Assembly: GCA_910578865.1 (NCBI GenBank)
Contig: CAJTRM010000016.1
Location: forward strand, 1-64,000
Length of the DNA: 64,000 nt
Source of the DNA: an uncultured Dorea sp.
Lineage (GTDB): Bacteria; Bacillota_A; Clostridia; Lachnospirales; Lachnospiraceae
Direction of reading: 5' to 3'
The translations under genes and the position numbers were made by a program. The notes beneath the pieces are model-generated. The model worked only from the letters and a program-made list of their open reading frames with translations. It did not search any database and was not told the origin of the DNA. Shown in pieces: positions 26,766 through 34,638 of the stretch. Numbering within the stretch: the first letter of the stretch is position 1; each line of letters begins with the position of its first letter.

Positions 26766-27770
26766 ATGGGATTTATAGATGAAATCAAGGCGAAAGCAAA
26801 AACATGCAAAAAGACAATCGTCCTTCCTGAGACAGAGGATATCAGGACTTATGAGGCGGCAGAGGCTGTACTGAAAGAAGGCACAGCTAATCTTGTCCTT
26901 GTGGGAAGCGAAGAGGAGATCGCGAAAAACAAAGGCTCTTTTGATATCAGCGGTGCTGTTATCGTAGATCCTGCAACGAACCCGAAGACAGATGAATACA
27001 TCGCAAAGCTTGTGGAACTCCGTCAGAAGAAGGGGATGACCGAGGAACAGGCAAGAGAGCTTCTTCTTAATAACTATCTGTATTATGGAGTTATGATGGT
27101 TAAGATGAAGGATGCTGACGGTATGGTATCCGGCGCATGCCATTCTACCGCAGATACCTTGAGGCCGTGCCTCCAGATCTTAAAGACGAAGCCGGGCACG
27201 AAGCTGGTATCCGCATTTTTTGTAATGGTAGTGCCGGATTGTGATATGGGGGCTGACGGAACATTTGTTTTTGCAGATTCAGGCCTTGAGCAGAATCCGG
27301 ATCCGGAGAAGCTTGCAGCGATCGCACTTTCATCTGCAGATTCCTTCAAAGCACTTACCGGGAAGGAACCGGTGGTAGCTATGCTTTCATACTCCACAAA
27401 GGGAAGTGCAAAGCATGCAGATGTGGATAAGGTAGTAGAGGCTACCCGCATTGCGAAAGAGAATGCACGGGAAGGGCTTCTGCTTGACGGAGAATTCCAG
27501 CTTGATGCGGCTATCGTACCTGAGATCGGACAGTCCAAGGCTCCGGGAAGCCCGGTTGCAGGAAAAGCAAATGTACTTGTGTTCCCGGATCTTGATGCAG
27601 GAAATATCGGGTACAAGCTTGTTCAGAGGCTTGCAAAGGCTGAGGCATACGGACCGCTGACACAGGGGATTGCGGCACCGGTGAATGATCTTTCACGCGG
27701 ATGCAGCGCAGCGGATATCGAAGGTGTTGTTGCAATTACAGCTGTACAGTGTATGGCAGAGGAAAACTAA
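26766..27770 (+). CDS. pta: Phosphate acetyltransferase
   Basis: This 334-residue short-form enzyme converts acetyl-CoA and phosphate to acetyl phosphate. It has the conserved MVSGACHSTADTLRPCLQI, DCDMGADGTFVFADSG and the C-terminal ANVLVFPDLDAGNIGYKLVQR. The start follows AAAGGAG with an 11-base spacing. It lies 29 bases before ackA, and together they form the acetate-producing, ATP-yielding branch. Confidence 0.96.
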   Translation: MGFIDEIKAKAKTCKKTIVLPETEDIRTYEAAEAVLKEGTANLVLVGSEEEIAKNKGSFDISGAVIVDPATNPKTDEYIAKLVELRQKKGMTEEQARELLLNNYLYYGVMMVKMKDADGMVSGACHSTADTLRPCLQILKTKPGTKLVSAFFVMVVPDCDMGADGTFVFADSGLEQNPDPEKLAAIALSSADSFKALTGKEPVVAMLSYSTKGSAKHADVDKVVEATRIAKENAREGLLLDGEFQLDAAIVPEIGQSKAPGSPVAGKANVLVFPDLDAGNIGYKLVQRLAKAEAYGPLTQGIAAPVNDLSRGCSAADIEGVVAITAVQCMAEEN

Positions 27771-27799
27771 ATTATCATAAATAAAGAGAGGTAAAACAA

Positions 27800-28990
27800 A
27801 TGAATGTATTAGTTATCAACTGCGGGAGCTCATCTTTAAAGTTCCAGTTAATCAATTCTGAGACAGAGGCAGTTCTTGCCAAAGGACTTTGCGAGAGGAT
27901 CGGAATTGACGGAAGTCTTACTTATCAGCCGGAGGGCGGAGAGAAAGTGAAATCAGACAAGGCTATGCCGACGCACACGGAGGCGATCCAGTTTGTGATC
28001 GACGCATTGACAGACGGGGCAACAGGCGTAGTGAAAAGCCTTGATGAGATTGGGGCAGTAGGACACCGCGTGGTGCATGGAGGTGAGAAATTTGCCAAAT
28101 CTGTAGTGATTACAGATGAAGTTCTTGCAGCAATCGAAGAGTGTAATGACCTTGCACCGCTCCATAATCCTGCGAACCTGATCGGTATCCATGCATGCCA
28201 GAAATTGATGCCGGGTACACCGATGGTAGCTGTATTTGATACTGCATTCCATCAGACAATGCCGGAGAAGGCATATCTGTACGGACTTCCGTATGAATAC
28301 TATGAGAAATACGCTGTAAGGCGCTACGGCTTCCACGGGACAAGCCACAGCTTTGTATCCAAACATGCAGCTGAATTCCTTGGACTGGATCTGAAGGCTT
28401 CTAAGATCATTGTTGCACATCTTGGAAACGGTGCATCCATCAGTGCTGTTTTAAATGGAGAGTGTGTGGATACTTCCATGGGTCTGACTCCTCTGGAAGG
28501 CCTTGTGATGGGAACCCGTTCCGGCGATATGGATCCGGCGATCATGGAGTATATTGCAAAGAAAGAGAATCTGGATATTGCAGGTGTGATGAATGTGCTG
28601 AATAAGAAATCCGGTGTGCTGGGTATTTCCAACAATCTTTCCAGCGATTTCCGTGATCTGGAAGAGGGCATGGACAGCGGCAACAAATATGCAAAGGCTG
28701 CTATGGAAGTGTTCTGCTACCGTGTAGCAAAATATATCGGTTCCTATGCCGCTTCCATGAACGGTGTGGACGCTATCGCATTTACGGCAGGTATCGGCGA
28801 AAATTCAGGTACTGTCCGTAAGATGGTACTTTCTAACCTTGAATATCTTGGCATTACTGTTGATGAGGAAGCCAATAAGAAACGCGGCGAGGATCTGGTG
28901 ATCTCCACAGCGGATTCTAAGGTGAAGGTAGCAGTTATTCCGACGAATGAAGAGCTTGCTATTGCAAGAGAAACTGTTGCATTGGTTTAG
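27800..28990 (+). CDS. ackA: Acetate kinase
   Basis: This 396-residue enzyme makes ATP and acetate from acetyl phosphate. It has the N-terminal INCGSSSLKFQ, the GHRVVHGGEKF substrate loop, FHQTMPEKAY, the catalytic DTAFH and FTAGIGENS near the C-terminus. The length matches the family. It is the second gene of the pta-ackA operon. Confidence 0.97.
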   Translation: MNVLVINCGSSSLKFQLINSETEAVLAKGLCERIGIDGSLTYQPEGGEKVKSDKAMPTHTEAIQFVIDALTDGATGVVKSLDEIGAVGHRVVHGGEKFAKSVVITDEVLAAIEECNDLAPLHNPANLIGIHACQKLMPGTPMVAVFDTAFHQTMPEKAYLYGLPYEYYEKYAVRRYGFHGTSHSFVSKHAAEFLGLDLKASKIIVAHLGNGASISAVLNGECVDTSMGLTPLEGLVMGTRSGDMDPAIMEYIAKKENLDIAGVMNVLNKKSGVLGISNNLSSDFRDLEEGMDSGNKYAKAAMEVFCYRVAKYIGSYAASMNGVDAIAFTAGIGENSGTVRKMVLSNLEYLGITVDEEANKKRGEDLVISTADSKVKVAVIPTNEELAIARETVALV

Positions 28991-29019
28991 AATTTGTTTA
29001 AAACGATGCTTAAAAAATG

Positions 29020-29076
29020 GTAACAGTTCAGCCTGCGCCATTCGCAAAACCGCACTGGCTATGGCTGAACTGTTAC
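29020..29076. mobile_element. 57-bp inverted-repeat element with flanking 8-bp direct repeats
   Basis: Perfect 14-base arms, GTAACAGTTCAGCC (29020-29033) and its complement (29063-29076), enclose 29 bases. AAAAAATG occurs directly on both sides (29012-29019 and 29077-29084), like a target-site duplication. The interior can also pair GCCAT with ATGGC. It carries no gene. A MITE-like or palindromic intergenic repeat is the best guess, although it could also act as a transcript-end hairpin for ackA. Confidence 0.55.
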
Positions 29077-29105
29077 AAAAAATGCCTAAAACAGGTAAAA
29101 ACAGG

Positions 29106-29133
29106 TTGACAAAAGGGTTTAACATGGTATAAT
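29106..29133 (+). promoter_or_regulatory. Consensus promoter of yceD-rpmF
   Basis: TTGACA (29106-29111), a 16-base spacer and TATAAT (29128-29133): both hexamers match the sigma-A consensus. Confidence 0.8.
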
Positions 29134-29164
29134 TATTTAAGTGTGAATAGGGGTGACAATATCA

Positions 29165-29698
29165 ATGTTATTAAACCTATCCGGTGTCTTATCTGAGCAG
29201 CATAAGCCTGTAGATGAGATCGTTTCCTGTTCAATGGACGAGTTCTGGATGAAGTCCGGCGCATATCCTGTTGTTTCAAAAGAGGATGCCCATATCCATG
29301 TTGAATATGCGGGGAGCCAGAGACTCAGGATCCATGGGACATGCCGCCTTACGGTGGAGATTCCGTGCGGCCGATGCCTAAAAGCGGTTCCGGTGGAATT
29401 TCGGTTGGATTTTGAAAAGGAAGCGGAGAGTTCTGCGGCAGAGCAAAGTTCAGAAAAGACAGATCAATTAGATGAAAATAATTATATTGACGGATATTTC
29501 CTTGACGTAGACAAATTACTCTATAATGAGATATTGGTAGGATGGCCGATGAAAGTTCTGTGTAGCGAAGACTGTAAAGGGATTTGCAGCGTATGTGGCC
29601 AAAACCTGAATGAAGGTGCCTGCGACTGTGAAGATACAGGCCTCGATCCAAGAATGTCAGTTATCCGCGATGTTTTTAAGAATTTTAAGGAGGTGTAA
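29165..29698 (+). CDS. DUF177/YceD-family protein
   Basis: This 177-residue protein belongs to the YceD family that nearly always precedes rpmF and is linked to large-subunit rRNA accumulation. It has the conserved IPCGRCL and a C-terminal cysteine cluster CSEDCKGICSVCG followed by DPRMSVI. The start at 29165 is preferred over GTG 29153 because AGGGGTG lies about ten bases upstream. rpmF begins three bases after its stop. Confidence 0.85.
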   Translation: MLLNLSGVLSEQHKPVDEIVSCSMDEFWMKSGAYPVVSKEDAHIHVEYAGSQRLRIHGTCRLTVEIPCGRCLKAVPVEFRLDFEKEAESSAAEQSSEKTDQLDENNYIDGYFLDVDKLLYNEILVGWPMKVLCSEDCKGICSVCGQNLNEGACDCEDTGLDPRMSVIRDVFKNFKEV

Positions 29699-29701
29699 CC
29701 T

Positions 29702-29881
29702 ATGTCAATTTGTCCAAAGAATAAATCTTCCAAAGCAAGAAGAGACAAAAGAAGAGCAAACTGGAAGATGAGCGCGCCAAATCTCGTAAAATGCAGCAAA
29801 TGCGGCGAGTTAATGATGCCTCACAGAGTGTGTAAGGCTTGTGGCTCTTACAACAAAAAAGAAATCATTCCACAGGACTAA
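29702..29881 (+). CDS. rpmF: 50S ribosomal protein L32
   Basis: This short, basic 59-residue protein begins MSICPKNKSSKARRDKRRAN and has a zinc ribbon of two C-x2-C pairs (CSKCGELM and CKACGSY). An intact zinc-ribbon L32 is the normal Firmicute form. AAGGAGGTG lies just upstream, overlapping the yceD stop. Confidence 0.95.
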   Translation: MSICPKNKSSKARRDKRRANWKMSAPNLVKCSKCGELMMPHRVCKACGSYNKKEIIPQD

Positions 29882-29890
29882 GAAGCAGAT

Positions 29891-29925
29891 GAAAGCTTTC
29901 CGGATTACGGAAGGCTTTCTTTATT
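29891..29925 (+). terminator. Terminator after rpmF
   Basis: GAAAGCTTTCCG, loop GATTA, CGGAAGGCTTTC (one G-U pair), then TTTATT. It ends the yceD-rpmF transcript before the ibrA-like gene. Confidence 0.8.
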
Positions 29926-29943
29926 ACTATCGAGGAATCAGAA

Positions 29944-31266
29944 ATGTACATGAGAAAAAAATACACGGGTCAGAATGTCTATGACGCCCTTCAGGAACGC
30001 CTGAAGTTTGTATTTGAGGAATTTGAGAATGTTTTCGTGTCATTTTCAGGAGGAAAGGACAGTGGGCTGCTTCTGAACCTGACGCGGGATTTTCAGCGGA
30101 AATATTATCCGAACAGAAAGATCGGAGTTTTTCACCAGGATTTTGAAGCACAGTATACGGTGACTACAGAGTATGTAGAACGTACTTTTGAACGGATCCA
30201 GGACGAGGTCGAGCCTTATTGGGTCTGTCTCCCCATGGCTACCAGGACAGCGCTGAGCAGCTATCAGATGTACTGGTATCCATGGGATGATACAAAAAAA
30301 GAGTCCTGGGTGCGTCCCATGCCGAAGCATCCATACGTGATTAATCTGGAGCACAATCCAGTGACTACCTATCGATATCGGATGCACCAGGAGGATCTGG
30401 CCAAACAATTTGGCCGCTGGTACAGGATGTCCCACGGCGACAGGAAAACGGTCTGTCTGCTGGGGATCAGGGCCGATGAATCGCTGCAGAGGTATAGTGG
30501 GATTCTGAATAAAAAGCATGGCTATATGGATAAATGCTGGATCAGCAGACAGTTCAAGGATGTGTGGGCGGCATCTCCTATCTATGACTGGTCAAACAGT
30601 GATGTGTGGCATGCAAATTATTTATTTGGTTATGACTATAATAAGTTGTATGATCTTTATAATATGGCGGGACTGAAACCCAACCAGATGCGTGTGGCAT
30701 CTCCGTTCAATGATTATGCGAAGGACAGTCTGAACCTGTATCGTACAATAGATCCTGAAATATGGGCAAAGCTGGTGGGAAGGGTAAAGGGTGCTAACTT
30801 TGCATCGATCTATGGGAGAACAAAGGCTATGGGATACCGCAGCCTCACGCTTCCGGAAGGGCACACATGGGAATCATATACCAAGTTTTTACTGGACACG
30901 CTTCCTGCCCGCCTGAGAAATAATTATGTCAGGAAATTCAACACCTCCATTAAATTCTGGCACACCAAAGGGGGCGGACTTGAAGAGAATGTGATTCAGG
31001 AGCTGACGGATCATGGATATCATATCCGGCGCAATGGCGTTTCCAATTATACGGTGATGAAGAACTCCCGTATCATATTCCTTGATAAGATCCCGGATCA
31101 TACGGACGATATCAAGTCTTCCAGGGACATCCCCAGCTGGAAGCGGATGTGCTACTGTATTCTGAAGAATGACCATATCTGCCGTTTTATGGGATTTGGC
31201 CTTACAAGGGAACAACAGAGGCGCGTAGATGCACTCAAACGTAAGTACAAAAAGGTAGGTGAATAA
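29944..31266 (+). CDS. IbrA-like PAPS reductase-family protein (DUF3440)
   Basis: This 440-residue protein begins with an N-type ATP-pyrophosphatase fold, PP-loop SFSGGKDSG (33-41), as in PAPS reductases. A long C-terminal region of the IbrA/DUF3440 type follows (RMVSP-like NQMRVASPFNDYAKDSLNLYR). In E. coli, IbrA works with IbrB as an activator of immunoglobulin-binding eib genes; the biochemical activity is not known. It lacks the usual C-terminal ECGIH active site of assimilatory PAPS reductase as far as I can read. The start at 29944 follows GAGGAA. The ParB-like partner follows directly. A terminator lies upstream, and I found no convincing promoter in the remaining 20 bases, so it may depend on read-through. 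Confidence 0.82.
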   Translation: MYMRKKYTGQNVYDALQERLKFVFEEFENVFVSFSGGKDSGLLLNLTRDFQRKYYPNRKIGVFHQDFEAQYTVTTEYVERTFERIQDEVEPYWVCLPMATRTALSSYQMYWYPWDDTKKESWVRPMPKHPYVINLEHNPVTTYRYRMHQEDLAKQFGRWYRMSHGDRKTVCLLGIRADESLQRYSGILNKKHGYMDKCWISRQFKDVWAASPIYDWSNSDVWHANYLFGYDYNKLYDLYNMAGLKPNQMRVASPFNDYAKDSLNLYRTIDPEIWAKLVGRVKGANFASIYGRTKAMGYRSLTLPEGHTWESYTKFLLDTLPARLRNNYVRKFNTSIKFWHTKGGGLEENVIQELTDHGYHIRRNGVSNYTVMKNSRIIFLDKIPDHTDDIKSSRDIPSWKRMCYCILKNDHICRFMGFGLTREQQRRVDALKRKYKKVGE

Positions 31267-31267
31267 A

Positions 31268-31870
31268 ATGGCTTTTAAGAGTCCCGTATATAATGTGCTC
31301 GCAGTTCCGATCGAGAAAATCGTTCCAAATACATATAATCCTAATGTGACTGCACCGCCGGAGATGAAACTCCTCTATGACAGTATTAAGGAAGACGGTT
31401 ATACCATGCCTATCGTCTGCTATTATGTCAGGGAAGAGGATATCTATGTGATCGTGGACGGATTCCACCGTTACCGTGTTATGCTGGATTACCCTGACAT
31501 ACGGGAGCGTGAAGGCGGAATGCTGCCTGTTTCAGTGATCAATAAATCTCTGGATAACCGGATGGCGAGTACGATCCGCCACAACCGTGCCAGGGGGAGC
31601 CACGATGTAGACCTTATGAGCAATATCATTAAAGAATTGCATGAGCTTGGAAGATCAGATGCATGGATTTCCAGGCACCTGGGCATGGATAAGGATGAGA
31701 TTCTGAGACTTAAGCAGATTACCGGTCTTGCGGCGTTATTTAAAGATGTAAAGTTCGGTGAGGCATGGCGTCCGGTTGAAGATGAATTTTATCAGGAAAG
31801 TCCGGTAGCAGAGTGCAAAGAAGCAAGCAGCGAAGAGAAGATCTATGATTATAAAGAGCTGCAGATGTAA
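31268..31870 (+). CDS. IbrB-like ParB/Srx-fold protein
   Basis: This 200-residue protein carries the ParB/sulfiredoxin-superfamily core: IVPNTYNPN, then DGFHRYR (64-70), which is the G-x-H-R phosphate-binding motif. RHNRARGSHD and a helix-turn-helix-like segment (SDAWISRHLGMDKDEILRLK) follow. It is the expected partner of the IbrA-like protein; the two genes are separated by one base. ATG 31268 is chosen over GTG 31259. It may use nucleotide as a cofactor or substrate, as other members of the superfamily do. It is not a chromosome-partitioning ParB. Confidence 0.8.
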   Translation: MAFKSPVYNVLAVPIEKIVPNTYNPNVTAPPEMKLLYDSIKEDGYTMPIVCYYVREEDIYVIVDGFHRYRVMLDYPDIREREGGMLPVSVINKSLDNRMASTIRHNRARGSHDVDLMSNIIKELHELGRSDAWISRHLGMDKDEILRLKQITGLAALFKDVKFGEAWRPVEDEFYQESPVAECKEASSEEKIYDYKELQM

Positions 31871-31898
31871 GGAAATGATCTCTTACATCTGCAGCTCT
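31855..31898. terminator. 17-bp perfect hairpin spanning the ibrB stop codon
   Basis: AGAGCTGCAGATGTAAG pairs perfectly with CTTACATCTGCAGCTCT, and the TAA stop lies in the left arm. It sits between convergent genes and may terminate both. Only a weak T run follows (GATTGTTTT). Confidence 0.65.
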
Positions 31899-31905
31899 GA
31901 TTGTT

Positions 31906-32355
31906 TTATTCTTCACTGGCTGTATCTACCAATACGATATTGGAATCACCGTTCTTAGCCTGTTCGATGACAGCTGCTTCCAACTTCTGAAAGGAGGAGT
32001 AAGATGAGGTTGCCCCGCTTAAGGCGTCGATTTCTTCTTCCCCTTGTTTCTCCAGAAGTTCACCTGCATAATAGCGCATATATTCATTGGGGTATGTGCC
32101 GGTAACGCCTAACATTGTCTGCATATAAGCGTTATCCCAGCTCTTGATAAAACCGCTTGCATTTTCCGCATTGTATTCTACGGAAACAATGCGTCCGCCC
32201 TTAACTATGATTGTGATGTATTCTTTCCATCCATGGCTGAACTCCGAAGCCTGGGCCGTATAGTAGCCGTCCTGAAGGCCGGTCGTTTTGCCGCAGGCGG
32301 TCAGCAATATAGTTAACAGCAGCAGGAGCAGTGTTCTGTGAATGATCGATTTCAT
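31906..32355 (-). CDS. FMN-binding lipoprotein
   Basis: This 149-residue protein has a lipoprotein signal (lipobox LLTAC, lipidated Cys21) and a single FMN_bind domain like that of RnfG. DALSGATSS gives a probable covalent FMN at Thr116 (Asp110 upstream), which would need ApbE. It should sit on the outer face of the membrane. Its ATG overlaps the TGA of the upstream chemoreceptor gene (ATGA), so the two are translationally coupled. The role is unknown; an extracytoplasmic electron carrier or redox sensor module is likely. Confidence 0.85.
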   Translation of the reverse strand: MKSIIHRTLLLLLLTILLTACGKTTGLQDGYYTAQASEFSHGWKEYITIIVKGGRIVSVEYNAENASGFIKSWDNAYMQTMLGVTGTYPNEYMRYYAGELLEKQGEEEIDALSGATSSYSSFQKLEAAVIEQAKNGDSNIVLVDTASEE

Positions 32356-34394
32356 CTGTTGCGTTCCTCCTTCAAAATAAAGTTTTTCACCTGAGCCTGA
32401 AGTTTTTCGGCTTCCCTTGCCAGTAATCCGCTGGATTGTTCGGTGCCCTCTGCATTTTGCAGATTTCTGTCGGCAATAGCAGAGATTGTTTCAATTCGTT
32501 CCTCCATTGTAACCAGGGCACTTTCCTGATCGTCTACGGCTATTACCAAACGATCTGAGATCTCGCTGATCTGAGAGGAAACGTTGGAAATAGCCTCCAG
32601 TGAGCTGGCGGTATCGGCATTCAGAGTCACGCCGGTATCAATGATAGCCCTGATATTTTCTATCATATTAGTTGCGTTTTTAGCTGCTTCTGCACTCTTT
32701 ACAGCAAGATCCTGTACTTCGTTGGCTACGACGGCAAATCCGCTGCCGGCACTTCCTGACCGTGCCGCTTCCACAGATGCGTTGATTGCCAGTATATTAG
32801 TCTGAAAAGCAATATCTTCAATGGCCTTGGCAATTTTTGTAATCTCAAGTGCATTTGAACTGATGTCATTCATCGTTCCGGACAGAGCAGACATTTGTGT
32901 ATTGGCCTTTTCGATACACTGAGTAATCTCTTCGGTTTTGCTGCGGGTTTGATCGCTGCTCTCTGAAACATTGGACAATCTTTCCTTTAAAAGAGATACT
33001 TCATCAACCAGGGCTTCGGCAGATTGGTTCTGTTCCAGGGAAGCCTGATGCAGCTGGCCGGATTGTCCGCTCAGTTCCTCTGCCATGCCGGCAAGACGGA
33101 CAGAAGCAGAACGGAAGCCGGAGATTGTTTCATTCATCGAGTGGATGATGGAACTTAAGCTGTTTCGGATCAATGAGAAATCGCCTTTATAGTCCATCTG
33201 CGGTTCCACATACAGGTTGCCGGATGCGATTTGTGTCAGTACCTGCTGGATGTCTGATATGTAACGATTAATACTTTCTGTAGTGGCAGTCAGTGTTTGG
33301 GCCATTAATTCCAATTCATCCTCTGAATGCACCGGACACACTTCTGTGTGGAGATCTCCGTCGGAAAGAGCCACCATTCGGTCTGTGACGCCTTTGACGG
33401 GGCGTGAGATTGAACGTGCCAGACGAAGGACTAAAAGAATAGACACGATCAGCACTACCAGAGTGGATAAGACTGCAACCAGCATGGAGCCTCTTATGAA
33501 ACTATTGTAGTCTGATTTTGGCACCTGGATGACCAGGGACCATTGTGTACCGTGGATGGGGGAAAATGCAACGAGCATATCTTTCCCGTCAATAGGAAAT
33601 TCTATGGCGCCGGTTTCCCCGGTGGTTACACGGCTGATGGCTTCTTCATTGTTGTCGCTGAGCTGAGTCAGGGTACTTTCTGATAAAACCACTGACTGAT
33701 CCGGGTGTCCGACCACCGTACCTTCCCCGTTAACCATGTAGGCCATTCCGTTTTTTCCTATATTAATACTGCTGATGATATCATGAATGGTGTCATATTT
33801 ATAGACCCCTACCACGTACATTGAAGTTTCGCCGTTTTCTTTTACCGGCATGCCCATGGCAATGCCGAGATTGTCCTGAAATATCGTTGCAGAATGGGTG
33901 GTCAGATTATCTGTTTCCTGAAGGAGTGTAAAAAAGCCGTCGTCCAGACTCTCCGGTGCGCCTTCTATTCCCTGGAGCAGCTGCCCATCCAGATTGTATA
34001 GTGCGATCGTGTGCAGTTCATATATTTCAGCAGCTTCTGTCAGGACAGTTTCACGGTTTTTGCGGATGGCTTCGTTATCATCCTGGGACGGAAGTCCGTC
34101 ATTTCCGCTGATGGAAACGCTATGCATACGGTAGTCCCCTCCGATTGCCATCATTCGGTCTGCCAGTATATGGATATTGGCTTCCACTGTTTTAGAAGAC
34201 TGGCGGACCATGGGCTGCAAGCTGTCCAGCAGAATGCTGTTTGCCAGTGACTGCATGGATAATGCCATGATCACACAGCATATGACTACCAGAACAAGGA
34301 TATTGAGTGTTGTGTTTTTCAGTATTCTTCCGTTGAGGCTTCGTCTCATCTTCCGAACCGGAGCAGAGCCTGTTTTTTCTTTTGCCTTTTTCAC
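32352..34394 (-). CDS. Methyl-accepting chemotaxis protein coupled to an FMN lipoprotein
   Basis: This 680-residue chemoreceptor has a first helix near 28-50, a dCache-like extracytoplasmic sensor (about 50-295), a second helix (about 300-325), HAMP, and a signalling domain whose tip reads AFQTNILAINASVEAARSG (about 525-545). It starts with GTG at 34394 after GGGAGG. It is transcribed against its neighbours and overlaps the FMN lipoprotein gene by four bases. The ligand is unknown; the coupling suggests it may sense through, or respond to, a flavin-linked electron acceptor. Confidence 0.92.
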   Translation of the reverse strand: MKKAKEKTGSAPVRKMRRSLNGRILKNTTLNILVLVVICCVIMALSMQSLANSILLDSLQPMVRQSSKTVEANIHILADRMMAIGGDYRMHSVSISGNDGLPSQDDNEAIRKNRETVLTEAAEIYELHTIALYNLDGQLLQGIEGAPESLDDGFFTLLQETDNLTTHSATIFQDNLGIAMGMPVKENGETSMYVVGVYKYDTIHDIISSINIGKNGMAYMVNGEGTVVGHPDQSVVLSESTLTQLSDNNEEAISRVTTGETGAIEFPIDGKDMLVAFSPIHGTQWSLVIQVPKSDYNSFIRGSMLVAVLSTLVVLIVSILLVLRLARSISRPVKGVTDRMVALSDGDLHTEVCPVHSEDELELMAQTLTATTESINRYISDIQQVLTQIASGNLYVEPQMDYKGDFSLIRNSLSSIIHSMNETISGFRSASVRLAGMAEELSGQSGQLHQASLEQNQSAEALVDEVSLLKERLSNVSESSDQTRSKTEEITQCIEKANTQMSALSGTMNDISSNALEITKIAKAIEDIAFQTNILAINASVEAARSGSAGSGFAVVANEVQDLAVKSAEAAKNATNMIENIRAIIDTGVTLNADTASSLEAISNVSSQISEISDRLVIAVDDQESALVTMEERIETISAIADRNLQNAEGTEQSSGLLAREAEKLQAQVKNFILKEERNR

Positions 34395-34495
34395 TTTTCT
34401 ACCTCCCTAAATCTGTTTTAAGCAAAAAAAATCCACACAAAAATTTCTGTAAGATTAGAATGAAATAATTTTTCCAATGTGTGGTAAACATGATT

Positions 34496-34525
34496 AGTAT
34501 ATCATAAATATTTATGCTTTTTCAA
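34496..34525 (-). promoter_or_regulatory. Promoter of the chemoreceptor/FMN-lipoprotein operon
   Basis: On the minus strand TTGAAA (34525-34520), 18 bases and TATACT (34501-34496), about 100 bases before the GTG start. Confidence 0.6.
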
Positions 34526-34581
34526 TATTTTTGATTTTAAAAGACGGTCAGGATAATCAAAAAATCATTGAATAAAAAAGA

Positions 34582-34610
34582 TTGATTTTTATGGTAAGGT
34601 CTAGTAGAAT
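34582..34610 (+). promoter_or_regulatory. Promoter of the plsX operon
   Basis: TTGATT (34582-34587), 17 bases and TAGAAT (34605-34610). The -10 is embedded in two direct copies of CTAGTAG (34601-34607 and 34615-34621), a possible operator. Confidence 0.55.
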
Positions 34611-34638
34611 TATTCTAGTAGCGGTGGGAGGAAGAAGG

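Noticed and set aside
29944..31266. Assimilatory sulfate-reduction PAPS reductase
   Set aside because: The PP-loop matches, but the long C-terminus and the ParB-fold partner fit IbrA/IbrB, and no sulfate-assimilation genes adjoin it.
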